DNA of 64,000 nucleotides from Methyloversatilis sp. (GCA_017984755.1 JAGNYW010000009.1:43794-107793), one strand, 5' to 3'; shown: positions 8,797 through 22,897, numbered from the stretch's first letter. Numbers and translations: made by a program. Notes: a model not told the origin generated them from the letters alone.

Positions 8797-10155
8797 TTAC
8801 TTTTTCTTGACCGGCCGTTTCCAGCCGGCGATCGTGATCTGGCGCGCGCGCGAAATGGTCAGCGCATCCGGCGGAGCATTCTCGGTCAGCGTGGTGCCCG
8901 CGCCGAGCGTGGCACCTCGCCCGACAGTCACCGGGGCAACCAGCTGGGTGTCCGAGCCGATGAAAACATCGTCTTCGATCACGGTACGGAATTTGTTGGC
9001 GCCGTCGTAGTTGCAGCAGATGGTTCCGGCGCCGATGTTCACGCGGCTCCCCACCGTGGCGTCACCGACGTACGCGAGATGGTTGGCCTTGCTGTGCGCC
9101 GCGATGCTGCTGTTCTTCACTTCGACGAAGTTGCCGATATGCACGTCATCCGCCAGCACGCTGCCCGGGCGCAACCGAGCATACGGGCCAAGCTGGCAGC
9201 TGGCACCGACTTCGGCAGAATCGAAATGGCAGAACGGCGCAATGCGGGTGCCGGCAGCCACGGTCACGTTGCGCAGCACCGAATGGGCACCCACGCACAC
9301 GCCGTCACCCAATTCGACACGGCCTTCGAAGATGCAGCCGATGTCGATCTCCACATCGCGTCCGCAGATCAGTTCGCCGCGCACGTCGATGCGGGCAGGG
9401 TCGCGCAGCGTGACGCCGTCGGCCAGCAGCCGTTCGGCGTTCTCGCGCTGATGGATGCGCTCCAGTTCAGCCAGTTGTGCCTTGTCATTCACGCCCAGCG
9501 TTTCGGAAACGCGCTCGGGCTGCGTGCTGACCACCGGCACGCCGTCACGCACGGCGGCTGCAACCACGTCGGTCAGGTAATACTCTCGCTGCGCGTTGTC
9601 GTTCGACAGGTGCGTGAGCCAGCCGGCCAGCCGCGCACCCGGCACCACCATGATTCCCGTATTGACCTCGCGGATCCTGCGTTCGCCGTCCGACGCGTCC
9701 TTCTGTTCGACGATGCGCACGATACGCCCCGCCGCGTCGCGTACGATGCGACCGTAACCGCTCGGGTCGTCCAGCGTGACGGTCAGGATGCCCAGCTTGT
9801 CATCGCCCGCCGCCTCGGCCAGCCGCGCCAGCGTCTCGGCACGCAGCAGCGGCACGTCGCCGTAGAGCACCATGACCGGCTCGTCGCGCGACAGCACCGG
9901 CAGCGCCTGCATGACGGCATGGCCGGTACCCAGCTGATCCGCCTGCAGCGCCCATGCGACGCCGGCATCCGGAAAGGCCGCGCGGACCGCATCGCCGCCG
10001 TGGCCGAACACTATGCAGGTATGTGAAGGCGAGAGGAATGCCGCAGTGCGCAGCACATGTCCGAGCAACGGACGATCTGACAGGGGCTGCAGGACTTTGG
10101 GCAGAGCGGAGCGCATGCGCTTGCCCTGACCGGCTGCAAGAATGACAATCTGCAT
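8797..10155 (-). CDS. glmU: Bifunctional UDP-GlcNAc pyrophosphorylase/GlcN-1-P acetyltransferase GlmU
   Basis: Catalyses the last two steps to UDP-N-acetylglucosamine. The 452-residue protein starts [14 protein letters not shown] with the nucleotidyltransferase signature (LPKVLQPL) and YGDVPLL. The second half is a left-handed beta helix of hexapeptide repeats (for example VNIGAGT and [13 protein letters not shown]). The frame is open 30 codons further upstream, but ATG 10155 matches the family start. A TAGAAT -10 element lies about 30 bases upstream on the minus strand, so glmU-glmS has its own promoter divergent from the DUF4124 gene. Confidence 0.97.
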   Translation of the reverse strand: MQIVILAAGQGKRMRSALPKVLQPLSDRPLLGHVLRTAAFLSPSHTCIVFGHGGDAVRAAFPDAGVAWALQADQLGTGHAVMQALPVLSRDEPVMVLYGDVPLLRAETLARLAEAAGDDKLGILTVTLDDPSGYGRIVRDAAGRIVRIVEQKDASDGERRIREVNTGIMVVPGARLAGWLTHLSNDNAQREYYLTDVVAAAVRDGVPVVSTQPERVSETLGVNDKAQLAELERIHQRENAERLLADGVTLRDPARIDVRGELICGRDVEIDIGCIFEGRVELGDGVCVGAHSVLRNVTVAAGTRIAPFCHFDSAEVGASCQLGPYARLRPGSVLADDVHIGNFVEVKNSSIAAHSKANHLAYVGDATVGSRVNIGAGTICCNYDGANKFRTVIEDDVFIGSDTQLVAPVTVGRGATLGAGTTLTENAPPDALTISRARQITIAGWKRPVKKK

Positions 10156-10184
10156 CGGACACCATCTGGTGAAAAATCGCATGG

Positions 10185-10190
10185 ATTCTA
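10185..10190 (-). promoter_or_regulatory. Candidate -10 element for glmU-glmS
   Basis: TAGAAT on the minus strand, followed by CC, 30 bases before the glmU start. I see no good -35. Similar TAnAATCC elements precede the penicillin-binding protein, mutY and tRNA genes in this window. Confidence 0.45.
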
Positions 10191-10208
10191 GCTTGGGGGG
10201 ACGTCCGC

Positions 10209-10222
10209 CTGCTGCGCAGCAG
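10209..10222. other. 14-bp perfect palindrome in a divergent promoter region
   Basis: CTGCTGCGCAGCAG is a perfect palindrome lying between the glmU -10 element and the DUF4124 gene. Its position fits a dimeric operator, but no regulator can be named. Confidence 0.35.
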
Positions 10223-10299
10223 TTCTCGCAGACTCGACTTTGCAACCGTCACCGCCCTCACGCATCAAAGATTCAGCATCAACTTCGAGTCTTTACGAC

Positions 10300-10851
10300 A
10301 TGAAATGCGCCGTGCTTTACCTTGCAGCACTTCTCGCCGGCAACCCGTGCGCGTACGCCGACACGGTTCATCGCTGGGTGGATGAACGCGGCGTCGTCAA
10401 TTACAGCGATGCGCCCCCGAATGGGGTGCGCAGCACTGCGGTATCGACGCGCGATCCATTGAAGACGGGGCCAGTTGGAACGGCCGGCCCCTCGGTGATA
10501 CCGGCCGGACCGGCTCCGGCGCGGCCGGATCGCGCAGTCGTTCGTGACGAGGTCGAGCAGGCCCTGCAGCGCCAGAACGCCGCACAGGCTGCCGAGACAA
10601 GAAAACAGGAGGAAGCCGCCTGGCTGTCTGCAAGACGGCGTTGCGAAGATCAACGCCGGGTCGATTGCGACGAAAATCCCTATGCCGAAACCCATGCCGA
10701 CGGACCACCCGTGCTGGTCCGCAGGCGCAGCGTCTGGGTCAATCCTCAGGCACCGTTGCATCGGCCTGGCTATCGGCCGCCCCGCCACCCGCATGCGAAC
10801 ACGTCGTCGGCTCCGCAGGAGAGACCCGCGCTGATGCGCCGGCTTGACTGA
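10300..10851 (+). CDS. DUF4124 domain secreted protein
   Basis: 183-residue protein with a signal peptide of about 20 residues (MKCAVLYLAALLAGNPCAYA), then the DUF4124 pattern DTVHRWVDERGVVNYSDAPP. This small domain is common in proteobacterial envelope proteins of unknown role. A Pro/Ala-rich linker, a Gln/Ala-rich helix (EVEQALQRQNAAQAAETRKQ) and a Pro/His/Arg-rich tail follow. The start is set at 10300 because the signal peptide begins there. It is divergent from glmU and convergent with gltD. Confidence 0.8.
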   Translation: MKCAVLYLAALLAGNPCAYADTVHRWVDERGVVNYSDAPPNGVRSTAVSTRDPLKTGPVGTAGPSVIPAGPAPARPDRAVVRDEVEQALQRQNAAQAAETRKQEEAAWLSARRRCEDQRRVDCDENPYAETHADGPPVLVRRRSVWVNPQAPLHRPGYRPPRHPHANTSSAPQERPALMRRLD

Positions 10852-10932
10852 CACTACAGCAAGTTCGCCAGCAGCGTCCCGTCCGCAAGCGATGAGTCCC
10901 GGTCAGCAGTTCTCACGCAGGCGCAACAGAGT

Positions 10933-10971
10933 GATTGCCCCTGGCTGCGGCCGAGGCCGCCAGAGGCAATC
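10933..10971. terminator. Hairpin between DUF4124 gene and gltD
   Basis: GATTGCC (10933-10939) pairs with GGCAATC (10965-10971), and after one mismatch CTGGC pairs with GCCAG, with a GC-rich inner loop. It sits seven bases beyond the gltD stop and between convergent genes, so it likely ends the gltBD transcript and possibly the opposing one. There is no T-tract. Confidence 0.65.
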
Positions 10972-10977
10972 AGACGA

Positions 10978-12444
10978 CTATCTGGGCAGAATGGACGAGC
11001 CCATCAGGAATTGATCCACTTCGCGAGCGCACTGGCGGCCCTCGCGAATCGCCCATACGACGAGCGACTGACCGCGACGCATGTCGCCTGCGGCGAACAC
11101 CTTCTTCAAGTTGGTCGCGTAGCAGCCTTCGCCGTCGGTAGTTGCCCTTGCGTTGCCGCGGCTGTCCTTTTCGACGCCGAAGCTGTCGATGATGCTGGCG
11201 GCCGGACTGACGAACCCCATTGCAAGAAGCACCAGATCGGCGTCCATCAGGGTTTCCGAACCGGGCACTTCCTGCATGCGCCCGTCTTTCCACTCGACGC
11301 GCACCGTCTTGACCTGCTTGACCTTGCCGTTCTCGCCGATGAATTCCTTGGTCGCCACGGCCCAGTCACGTTCGCAGCCTTCTTCGTGGCTGGACGAGGT
11401 ACGCAGCTTCACCGGCCAGTAGGGCCAGACCAACGGGGTATTCTCACTCTGCGGCGGCTGCGGCATCAGTTCGAACTGGGCAACGCTGGCGGCACCATGA
11501 CGGTTCGAAGTACCGACGCAGTCCGAACCGGTATCACCACCGCCGATCACGACGACGTGCTTGCCGGTCGCCATGATCTGGCCGGGCACCTTGTCGCCGG
11601 CCACCACCCGGTTCTGCAGGGGCAGGAAATCCATCGCGAAATGCACGCCATCCAGATCGCGGCCGGGCACCGGCAGGTCGCGCGGGTATTCCGCACCGCC
11701 CGCGAGCACCACCGCGTCGAAATCCGCCTGAACCTGTTGCGGGCTGATCACGACTTCGGCGTCGCTATGCACCGGCGAGCCGGCCGGCAGATCACCCACC
11801 CGCACGCCGGTGCGGAAGGTGACGCCTTCGGCTTCCATCTGTGCGATGCGACGGTCGATGTGCGACTTTTCCATCTTGAAATCGGGGATGCCGTAACGCA
11901 GAAGGCCGCCGATCCGGTTGTTCTTCTCGAACACCGTCACGTCGTGCCCGGCGCGCGCAAGCTGTTGCGCCGTGGCCAGACCGGCCGGGCCGGAACCGAC
12001 GACCGCAACCTTCCTGCCGGTCTTGACGGCAGGCGGCTGAGGCACGACCCAGCCCATTTCCCAAGCCTTGTCGATGATCGCGTGCTCGATCGACTTGATG
12101 CCCACCGGGTCGCTGTTGATGGTCAGCGTGCAGGCCGCTTCGCAGGGTGCAGGACAGATGCGCCCGGTGAATTCGGGGAAGTTGTTGGTCGAGTGCAGCA
12201 CATCGATCGCCTGTTTCCAGTCCTGGCGATACACCAAGTCATTGAAGTCGGGAATGATGTTGTTGACCGGACAGCCGTTGTTGCAGAACGGAATGCCGCA
12301 GTCCATGCAGCGGGCACCCTGGATCTTCGCTTCTTCATCGCTCAGGTGAAGCACAAACTCCCTGTAGTTGTGCACCCGCTCGGCTACCGGCAGCGCCGCC
12401 TCGGAAAGGCGCTGAAATTCAAGAAACCCCGTGGACTTTCCCAT
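10978..12444 (-). CDS. gltD: Glutamate synthase small subunit GltD
   Basis: FAD-containing NADPH-oxidising beta subunit of glutamate synthase; passes electrons to GltB. The 488-residue protein has the N-terminal cysteine clusters for [4Fe-4S] centres ([15 protein letters not shown] and CPAPCEAAC), then the FAD motif [12 protein letters not shown] and an NADPH motif [11 protein letters not shown]. The start at 12444 ([10 protein letters not shown]) agrees with the family; the longer open frame overlaps gltB. It is 13 bp from gltB and forms one operon with it. Confidence 0.96.
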   Translation of the reverse strand: MGKSTGFLEFQRLSEAALPVAERVHNYREFVLHLSDEEAKIQGARCMDCGIPFCNNGCPVNNIIPDFNDLVYRQDWKQAIDVLHSTNNFPEFTGRICPAPCEAACTLTINSDPVGIKSIEHAIIDKAWEMGWVVPQPPAVKTGRKVAVVGSGPAGLATAQQLARAGHDVTVFEKNNRIGGLLRYGIPDFKMEKSHIDRRIAQMEAEGVTFRTGVRVGDLPAGSPVHSDAEVVISPQQVQADFDAVVLAGGAEYPRDLPVPGRDLDGVHFAMDFLPLQNRVVAGDKVPGQIMATGKHVVVIGGGDTGSDCVGTSNRHGAASVAQFELMPQPPQSENTPLVWPYWPVKLRTSSSHEEGCERDWAVATKEFIGENGKVKQVKTVRVEWKDGRMQEVPGSETLMDADLVLLAMGFVSPAASIIDSFGVEKDSRGNARATTDGEGCYATNLKKVFAAGDMRRGQSLVVWAIREGRQCAREVDQFLMGSSILPR

Positions 12445-12457
12445 TTGATCTTCCCTG

Positions 12458-17146
<4,689 letters not shown>

Positions 17147-17234
17147 TGCATTCGTCCTCGAAACTCGTTTGCCAACCGCGCGCGGCGGCGATCTGGTCGC
17201 TCGCCGCTGCGGAATTCAATACTGCCGCAACCGC

Positions 17235-17290
17235 AAAAAAGCCGGCTTCTGCGATCACCCTTCCTCGGATGGGTTCGGCAGGCACCGGCT
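17235..17290 (-). promoter_or_regulatory. Folded gltB leader element ending in a T-run (candidate attenuator or riboswitch)
   Basis: On the minus strand three nested helices can be drawn: AGCCGG/CCGGCT (17285-17290 with 17240-17245), CTGC/GCAG (17278-17281 with 17249-17252) and ACCC/GGGT (17271-17274 with 17257-17260). They are separated by internal loops of 3+3 and 3+4 bases and capped by a ten-base loop, then followed by six T. It lies about 90 bases upstream of the gltB start and downstream of a sigma70-like promoter. I do not recognise a known riboswitch class. It could instead be a late terminator for dgt. Confidence 0.5.
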
Positions 17291-17345
17291 CGGCTGGTCC
17301 GCTACTTCGCTGTTGAAGTTACAGACACTTCTGGGTGGACGACGG

Positions 17346-17374
17346 AGTATAGGACTCGAATTCCGTGCTTACAA
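17346..17374 (-). promoter_or_regulatory. Sigma70-type promoter of gltBD
   Basis: TTGTAA (17369-17374) and TATACT (17346-17351) on the minus strand with a 17-base spacer, a close match to the sigma70 consensus. It would give a leader of about 190 bases before gltB. No convincing sigma54 (GG-N10-GC) site was found in the same interval. Confidence 0.6.
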
Positions 17375-17408
17375 CACCATTTTGCAACGCACCAAAAAAA
17401 AGCTTTAT

Positions 17409-17425
17409 TGCACCGTGATGGTGCA
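17409..17425. promoter_or_regulatory. NtrC-like palindromic site upstream of gltB
   Basis: TGCACCGTGATGGTGCA is an exact dyad (TGCACC-N5-GGTGCA) that fits the known NtrC operator pattern. It lies about 35 bases upstream of the predicted gltB -35 box and 15 bases after the dgt stop. An alternative reading is a hairpin ending dgt, since a T-run follows seven bases later on the minus strand. Confidence 0.5.
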
Positions 17426-17439
17426 TTTGAGCGTCTATC

Positions 17440-18561
17440 TCAGATGTCGCCTACAGCGAACAGCCGACGGTGCTCGCGCATTGCGTAACGATCGGTCATG
17501 CCTGCAATGTAGTCGGCAATCGCGCGCGGCTTGTCGTCGCGTGCCATCTCGAGATATTGCGGTGGCAGCAGTCTTGGATCGCCATCGAAGGCGGCAAACA
17601 ACTCGGTAATGATGCGCCGCGCCTTCGCCGTCATGCGCAGCACCTGATAGTGACGGTACAGCTCGTCCCGAAGAAACTGCTTGAGGGCGCGCTGTTCAGC
17701 TTTCATGGCATCACTGTACGCAACCAGCACCGGACCGTTTCGCACGTCGGCGACGGACTCAGGCGCAGCATCCGCGATGCGGTCGCGCGTTTCGGCCACC
17801 AGATCGACGACCTGGGCATTGATCATGCGACGGATGGTTTCGTGAATCAGCCGACGACCGGCAATCTGCGGATATGCGGCATGCACCTCACGCCGAAAGC
17901 GTGAGAACACAGGCACCTCCTCCAATTGCTCGAGTGAAATCAGGCCTGAACGCAGACCGTCATCGACGTCATGATTGTTGTAGGCAATTTCGTCGGCCAG
18001 ATTGCAGATCTGCGCTTCGAGGGTAGGTTGTGTCCGCTCGATGAAACGCCGTCCGAGCTCACCGAGACCGGCGGCGCGTGCCGGAGAGCAGTGCTTCAGG
18101 ATGCCTTCACGCGTCTCGAAGGTCAGATTCAGGCCATCAAAGGCGCCGTAACGCTCCTCGAGAAGATCAACCGTGCGAAGACTCTGGAGATTGTGTTCAA
18201 ACCCTCCATGCTCGCGCATGCACTCATTCAGTGCATCCTGCCCGGCGTGCCCGAACGGCGTGTGACCGAGATCGTGAGACAGCGAGACCGCTTCCGCGAG
18301 GTCCTCGTTCACTCTCAGGGCGCGGGCGATAGAGCGCGCGATCTGCGCCACTTCGATGCTGTGCGTGAGACGGGTTCGGAAAAGATCACCTTCGTGATTC
18401 ACGAAGACCTGAGTCTTGTACTCCAGCCGGCGAAACGCCGTGCTGTGAATGATTCGATCGCGGTCACGCTGGAACTGGCTGCGCTCCGATGGCGCGCCCT
18501 CGGCGATCCGGCGGCCAAGCGAATTGGCTTCGCGCGCCGCGTATGGCGCAAGTTCAGACAT
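17440..18561 (-). CDS. dgt: Deoxyguanosinetriphosphate triphosphohydrolase-like protein
   Basis: 373-residue HD-domain phosphohydrolase that splits dNTPs into nucleoside and triphosphate. Metal-site residues are visible: His67 (TRLTHSIEV), His96-Asp97 ([13 protein letters not shown]) and a later Asp in [11 protein letters not shown]. Length and layout match the type 2 dGTPase-like proteins of bacteria. Start ATG 18561 overlaps the aroB stop by eight bases, so it is the last gene of aroK-aroB-dgt and probably translationally coupled. Confidence 0.9.
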   Translation of the reverse strand: MSELAPYAAREANSLGRRIAEGAPSERSQFQRDRDRIIHSTAFRRLEYKTQVFVNHEGDLFRTRLTHSIEVAQIARSIARALRVNEDLAEAVSLSHDLGHTPFGHAGQDALNECMREHGGFEHNLQSLRTVDLLEERYGAFDGLNLTFETREGILKHCSPARAAGLGELGRRFIERTQPTLEAQICNLADEIAYNNHDVDDGLRSGLISLEQLEEVPVFSRFRREVHAAYPQIAGRRLIHETIRRMINAQVVDLVAETRDRIADAAPESVADVRNGPVLVAYSDAMKAEQRALKQFLRDELYRHYQVLRMTAKARRIITELFAAFDGDPRLLPPQYLEMARDDKPRAIADYIAGMTDRYAMREHRRLFAVGDI

Positions 18562-19642
18562 CGTCACAGCAATGCGTAATGGATGCGGCGATGTCACCCG
18601 CAGACGCTTCGCCCCACACCACAGCATCGCCGATGGCACGCATCAACACCAGCCGTAGCTTGCCCGCCTCGACCTTCTTGTCGTGCGACATGAGTTCCAG
18701 ATAGCGATGGACACCGAGCTTCGGACCGCGAAGCGCCAGACCGGCCGCCTCGTGGATGCGCCTGACGCGCACCACGTCTTCTTCGCTCAACCAGCCCAGA
18801 CGACGTGAAAGCTCGGCCGCCATCAAGGTACCTGCCGCCACGGCTTCGCCGTGCAGCCATTCGCCATAACCGAGCCCGGTTTCAATCGCGTGGCCGAACG
18901 TGTGGCCGAGATTGAGCAGGGCCCGCACCCCGGCTTCGGTCTCGTCCTCGATCACCACCTCGGCCTTGTTCCGGCACGAGCGGTCAATTGCGAACTCAAG
19001 CGCTTCGGCCTCACGCGCGAGCAGGCGCGGCATATTGACTTCGAGCCAGTCAAAGAAGGGGCGATCACGAATCAGTCCGTACTTGATTACTTCCGCGAGC
19101 CCGGCACGCAGTTCGCGATCGGGCAGCGTATCAAGCGTATCGATATCGGCCAGCACCAGTCTCGGCTGATGAAAGGCGCCGATCATGTTCTTGCCCAGCG
19201 GATGATTGATTGCCGTCTTGCCGCCGACGCTCGAATCGACCTGGGAGAGCAGTGTGGTCGGAACCTGGATGAAAGGCACGCCTCGCTGATAGGTCGCCGC
19301 GGCGAAACCCACCATATCGCCAATCACGCCACCACCGAGGGCGATCAAGGTAGTCGAGCGCTCGACCTTGGCGCCCAGCAGCGCATCGAATATCAGGTTC
19401 AGCGTCGGCCAGTCCTTGTGCGCCTCGCCGTCAGGCAACACGACCAGCTGGTGTGCGACAGCTACCGAATCAAGTGCAGCCAGCACACGCGCTGCGTAGA
19501 GCGGCGCAACGATGTCGTTGCTGATGACGACTGCGCGCTTGCGGCGCAGGGCAGCATCAAAAAGATCTCCGCGGTCAAGCAGACCACGTCCGATGTGGAT
19601 GTCGTAGGCCCGCTCGTCCAGCGCGACACTCAGGCTTCGCAT
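18554..19642 (-). CDS. aroB: 3-dehydroquinate synthase AroB
   Basis: Second enzyme of the shikimate pathway; makes 3-dehydroquinate from DAHP with NAD and zinc. The 362-residue protein shows the NAD-binding [11 protein letters not shown], the phosphate-binding [16 protein letters not shown], and the zinc-ligand region [13 protein letters not shown]...[10 protein letters not shown]. It overlaps aroK by 13 bases and dgt by eight. The aroK-aroB order is standard in proteobacteria. Confidence 0.97.
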   Translation of the reverse strand: MRSLSVALDERAYDIHIGRGLLDRGDLFDAALRRKRAVVISNDIVAPLYAARVLAALDSVAVAHQLVVLPDGEAHKDWPTLNLIFDALLGAKVERSTTLIALGGGVIGDMVGFAAATYQRGVPFIQVPTTLLSQVDSSVGGKTAINHPLGKNMIGAFHQPRLVLADIDTLDTLPDRELRAGLAEVIKYGLIRDRPFFDWLEVNMPRLLAREAEALEFAIDRSCRNKAEVVIEDETEAGVRALLNLGHTFGHAIETGLGYGEWLHGEAVAAGTLMAAELSRRLGWLSEEDVVRVRRIHEAAGLALRGPKLGVHRYLELMSHDKKVEAGKLRLVLMRAIGDAVVWGEASAGDIAASITHCCDDV

Positions 19643-20157
19643 CGGCTCAGGTACTCCCGTTCGAGTTGGCGCACAATGGAACTCGGGCTGCCTTGTCCGC
19701 TGGCAGCGACGTAATCGGCCACTTCACGGTAGAGCGGGTCGCGCAGGGCGTGCAACTCGCGCACACGCGCACGCGGATCTTCCACTTGAAGCAGCGGCCG
19801 GTTGCGGTCGCCACGGGTGCGCGACCAGAGTATGTCGGGCGGCACATCCAGATAGACAACCCAACCACCCGCTTTCAGGTTGCGACGATTCTCCGGATCG
19901 AGCACAGCACCGCCGCCGGTTGCCAGAACCAGACCCGTCTCTTGGGAAAGTGCTTCGATGGCTGCACTCTCGCGGCGCCGGAAACCGGCTTCGCCTTCAA
20001 TTTCGAAGATGGTCGGAATGCTGACGCCGGTGCGAGCCTCTATCTCGTGATCGCAGTCGACGAAACGCTTCCTGAGGCGCCGCGCAAGTTGGCGGCCGAC
20101 CGTTGTTTTGCCGGCACCCATCAGCCCGACGAGAAAGATATTGTTGCTGTGTTCCAC
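19630..20157 (-). CDS. aroK: Shikimate kinase AroK
   Basis: 175-residue P-loop kinase phosphorylating shikimate. Walker A is [11 protein letters not shown] (residues 11-21); the shikimate-binding Asp and Arg lie in FVDCDHEIE and GFRRRE; the GGGAV motif at about residue 81 is intact; the lid arginines lie near RNRPLL. It is preceded by a TAGAAT -10 element and lies downstream of the pilMNOPQ operon. It may be read from its own promoter as well as from upstream. Confidence 0.96.
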   Translation of the reverse strand: MEHSNNIFLVGLMGAGKTTVGRQLARRLRKRFVDCDHEIEARTGVSIPTIFEIEGEAGFRRRESAAIEALSQETGLVLATGGGAVLDPENRRNLKAGGWVVYLDVPPDILWSRTRGDRNRPLLQVEDPRARVRELHALRDPLYREVADYVAASGQGSPSSIVRQLEREYLSRCEA

Positions 20158-20164
20158 GGGCCGG

Positions 20165-20170
20165 ATTCTA
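20165..20170 (-). promoter_or_regulatory. Candidate -10 element for aroK-aroB-dgt
   Basis: TAGAAT on the minus strand followed by CC, eight bases before the aroK start codon region, so the implied leader is very short. It sits between the pilQ hairpin and aroK, as expected for an independent promoter. No clear -35. Confidence 0.35.
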
Positions 20171-20194
20171 GCAGCGCCCGCCTGTCACGGACGC

Positions 20195-20216
20195 TGACCC
20201 TGCCGAAGCAGGGTCA
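20195..20216 (-). terminator. UUCG-tetraloop hairpin after pilQ
   Basis: TGACCCTGC and GCAGGGTCA form a perfect 9-bp stem. On the minus strand the loop reads C(TTCG)G, the exceptionally stable UUCG tetraloop. It lies 36 bases past the pilQ stop and before aroK. No T-tract follows, so it may be a processing or 3' protection element separating pil from aro transcripts. Confidence 0.65.
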
Positions 20217-20252
20217 TGGGATCCGAAAATTCAGCGCTTCGACCTGACGGAA

Positions 20253-22373
20253 TCAGCGCAGAGTCAGGTTGTCGCTGACGATGCGCGGTGTAACGAAGAT
20301 CAGCAGTTCTGCGCGGTTGTCGCGGGTTTCGGTGTTGCGGAACAGGAACCCGACATAAGGAAGATCACCGAGGAAGGGCACGCGCGTCTGGGTACGGCGC
20401 TCGTCCTGAGTATAGATACCGCCTATCACCACTGTGCCGCCGTTTTCGACCAGCACATCGGTCTTTACGTGCTTGGTGTCGATCGCCACACCGGCACCTG
20501 TAGCGAGTTGCGTATTCGGCGTGTCCTTGTTGATGTCGAGTGCCATCTGAACGCGTCCGTCCGGCGTGATCTGCGGCTTCACCTTGAGCGCAAGATTGGC
20601 CTTGCGGAAGGAAATGCTGGTCGCACCGGAACTTGTCGCCTGCTGATACGGAATTTCGACGCCCTGCTCTATCAGCGCTTCGTTCTGATCGGACGTCATG
20701 ACGCGCGGGCTCGATATCACCTTGCCCTTGCCGTCCTGTTCGAGGGCAGAAAGCTCAAGGTTCAGGAAGCGGGTCGCTGCAGAATTGAACAACACGAAGG
20801 ACAACTGACCCGGACTGCGACCGCTGATGTTCGATGCACGCAGATTCACGCCCAGGGAATCCGTCGCAAAATTTGGCGTGGTCTGTACCTGACCGGTCTG
20901 GAATCCTGTTGCGAGGGATGAACCGCCGATGTTCAAGCCTGCGCGCCCAAGCTGGACCGAACCGTTCTGTGCCTGATTGAGGCCGAGGCGGGCACCGAGA
21001 TTCTTGGCGAAGTCCTCGTTCGCTTCGACGATTCGCGCTTCGATCAGCACCTGACGGGTCGGAATGTCGAGCTCACCCAGAATCCGGCGAATATCTTCAA
21101 GGCGCGTCGGGATGTCGGTCACGATCAGTTTGTTGGTACGCACATCCATCACGATCGATCCGCGCTTCGACAGGAAGCGCTTTTCCTTGTCATCCGTGAT
21201 CGCCTTGTGGAGCACATCAGCCTTGTGATAATTCAACTGGAAAGTTTCAGTCCGCAGCGGCTCGAGTTCGCTCACCTGCTGCTGGCTTTCCAGCGCCAGC
21301 TTTTCCTTGGCTGACAGTTCATCACGCGGTGCGATCCATATGACGTTGCCCGTCTTGCGCTTGTCGAGACCCTTGGCATCCAGAATGATGTCGAGCGCCT
21401 GATCCCACGGTACGTCCTTGAGGCGCAAGGTCAGCGAACCACCCACGGTATCGGAAGTGATGATGTTGTTGTCGGTGAAGTCGGCAATGACCTGCAGCAC
21501 CGAGCGCACGTCGATATTCTGGAAGTTCAGGGACAACTTCTCGCCCTGATAGCCGGCCTTGCTGCCCTGAACCATCTTGTTCGGATCTTCGACCAGCTTC
21601 TTCACCTCGAGGATGAACTGGTTTTCACTCTGGTACGCGTTGTGTTCCCACAGGCCTGTTGGTGTGACGGTCAAACGCGTGTTCGCGCCGGAACGCACGA
21701 CTTCCATCTGGGTCACCGGGGTACCGAAGTCGGTCACGTCATAGCGCTTGAGAAATTCTTCGGCAACGGTTGCACTCAGGAACTCTACGACGAGTTTGGT
21801 GCCCTGCTGCCGGATATCGATGCCCGTATTGGGGTCAGACAATTCCACCACCACACGACCTTCTCCATCCTTACCCCGGCGGAAACCTATATTCCGCAGC
21901 GCCTGGGCTTCCTTGGCGACGCCGGGTTCGGCAAAGCGTGATGTCTGGTCGGATCGCGCGACCGCTTCCGAACTGGCAGGCATCGACAGGCTGATGTACA
22001 GATCGCGGCCATCCAGTCGGGTATTGAACGCGGACAGCTTGTTCAGATTCAGCACGAGCCGCGTGCGATCACCAACTTCGACCAAGTTGTAGCTCCGCAG
22101 ATGCGCTTCGTTGATGGTCTGGGAATTGCGGCCGATGGCATTGCCGGTCGACGGAAAATCGAAGGCGACTCGGGCGGGAGAGGCGACACTGAAATTGGCC
22201 GGGACGGCCGACAGACCGGTCTTCGTCGTCACCTTAACGAGCACTTCGCCTCCTTGCTGGGAAACGAGAATGGACTCGATGCTGTTGGGTAGCGACTGCG
22301 CCATCAGCGAAGCTGAACCGAATCCGGTGCCCAGCAGAATGATCAGACATGCGATTTTGCGAACGAAATTCAT
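20253..22373 (-). CDS. pilQ: Type IV pilus secretin PilQ
   Basis: Outer-membrane channel for type IV pili. The 706-residue precursor has a signal peptide (to about residue 26, SLMAQ), two N-terminal AMIN domains (about 30-250) likely binding peptidoglycan, an STN/N0 domain (LSLNFQNIDVRSVLQVIADFT), an N1 domain (KLIVTDIPTRLEDIRRIL), and the C-terminal secretin domain (VGGIYTQDERRTQTRVPFLGDLPYVG). ATG 22373 overlaps the pilP stop in ATGA. It is the last gene of pilMNOPQ. Confidence 0.97.
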   Translation of the reverse strand: MNFVRKIACLIILLGTGFGSASLMAQSLPNSIESILVSQQGGEVLVKVTTKTGLSAVPANFSVASPARVAFDFPSTGNAIGRNSQTINEAHLRSYNLVEVGDRTRLVLNLNKLSAFNTRLDGRDLYISLSMPASSEAVARSDQTSRFAEPGVAKEAQALRNIGFRRGKDGEGRVVVELSDPNTGIDIRQQGTKLVVEFLSATVAEEFLKRYDVTDFGTPVTQMEVVRSGANTRLTVTPTGLWEHNAYQSENQFILEVKKLVEDPNKMVQGSKAGYQGEKLSLNFQNIDVRSVLQVIADFTDNNIITSDTVGGSLTLRLKDVPWDQALDIILDAKGLDKRKTGNVIWIAPRDELSAKEKLALESQQQVSELEPLRTETFQLNYHKADVLHKAITDDKEKRFLSKRGSIVMDVRTNKLIVTDIPTRLEDIRRILGELDIPTRQVLIEARIVEANEDFAKNLGARLGLNQAQNGSVQLGRAGLNIGGSSLATGFQTGQVQTTPNFATDSLGVNLRASNISGRSPGQLSFVLFNSAATRFLNLELSALEQDGKGKVISSPRVMTSDQNEALIEQGVEIPYQQATSSGATSISFRKANLALKVKPQITPDGRVQMALDINKDTPNTQLATGAGVAIDTKHVKTDVLVENGGTVVIGGIYTQDERRTQTRVPFLGDLPYVGFLFRNTETRDNRAELLIFVTPRIVSDNLTLR

Positions 22374-22897
22374 TTGTTTGTCTCCTGCTCCGCCAACTGG
22401 AGCGTACTGGTACGTTCGACCCACTCGCCGTCCGCGTCCTGAACGATTTCCTTGAGTGTGATGCCGTCATCCGAAACAGCGGTGATGACGCCGAAATTCT
22501 GACCCATGTAATTTCCCGCGCGCACGCGGTGCAACGCCGCGTCTGCCTTCACGAGTGCATACGTGACCTTGCCCTGCTGCAGTACGCCGACCATGGCAAG
22601 CGAGTCGAGCGGAAACTGTTCGAGCGGCTCCTTGCGGCGGTCAAGATCAGGCCCTACCCCCCCCCCGTTTCCGCCCTTCTTGCGTTCGGGCTCGATCTTC
22701 TCCTGACTGAATGGATCGGTCAGGGTTGCCGTCTCATAGGCCACGATGATCGACGGCTTGATTTCGGGCAGCGGTTTGACCTGCCCCTTCAGCCCCTGCG
22801 CGCTCTGCTCCATCCAGCCGCGGAGGTCCTCATGATCTTCTGCACCACAGGCAACCAGCCCCGTGCAAAGCAAGGCGACGGTGAATGCGCGCTTCAC
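22370..22897 (-). CDS. pilP: Type IV pilus inner-membrane lipoprotein PilP (with G10 tract)
   Basis: 175-residue lipoprotein (lipobox LVAC, Cys17) that links the PilMNO platform to the PilQ secretin. The C-terminal HR domain (about 90-170) is intact (LAMVGVLQQGKVTYALVKAD, VRAGNYMGQNFGVI). The linker at residues 75-82 (GGNGGGVG) is encoded by ten G in a row (22657-22666 as C on the plus strand). Ten G keeps the frame; nine would place TAG at once, and eleven would reach TGA four codons later. See findings. It overlaps pilO and pilQ by four bases each. Confidence 0.93.
   Translation of the reverse strand: MKRAFTVALLCTGLVACGAEDHEDLRGWMEQSAQGLKGQVKPLPEIKPSIIVAYETATLTDPFSQEKIEPERKKGGNGGGVGPDLDRRKEPLEQFPLDSLAMVGVLQQGKVTYALVKADAALHRVRAGNYMGQNFGVITAVSDDGITLKEIVQDADGEWVERTSTLQLAEQETNK
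22657..22666. repeat. Homopolymeric C10/G10 tract inside pilP
   Basis: Ten consecutive C on the plus strand (ten G in the coding strand). A loss or gain of one base truncates PilP almost immediately, the arrangement seen in phase-variable contingency genes. A sequencing miscount cannot be excluded, but the present count gives an intact gene. Confidence 0.9.

Noticed and set aside
6870-8800. glmS ribozyme
   Set aside because: The glmU-glmS gap is only 49 bp, far too short, and this ribozyme is a Gram-positive feature.
17147-17439. Sigma54 promoter for gltB
   Set aside because: GG and GC pairs near 17390-17425 are spaced 6-9 bases apart rather than 10, so the sigma54 pattern is not met.
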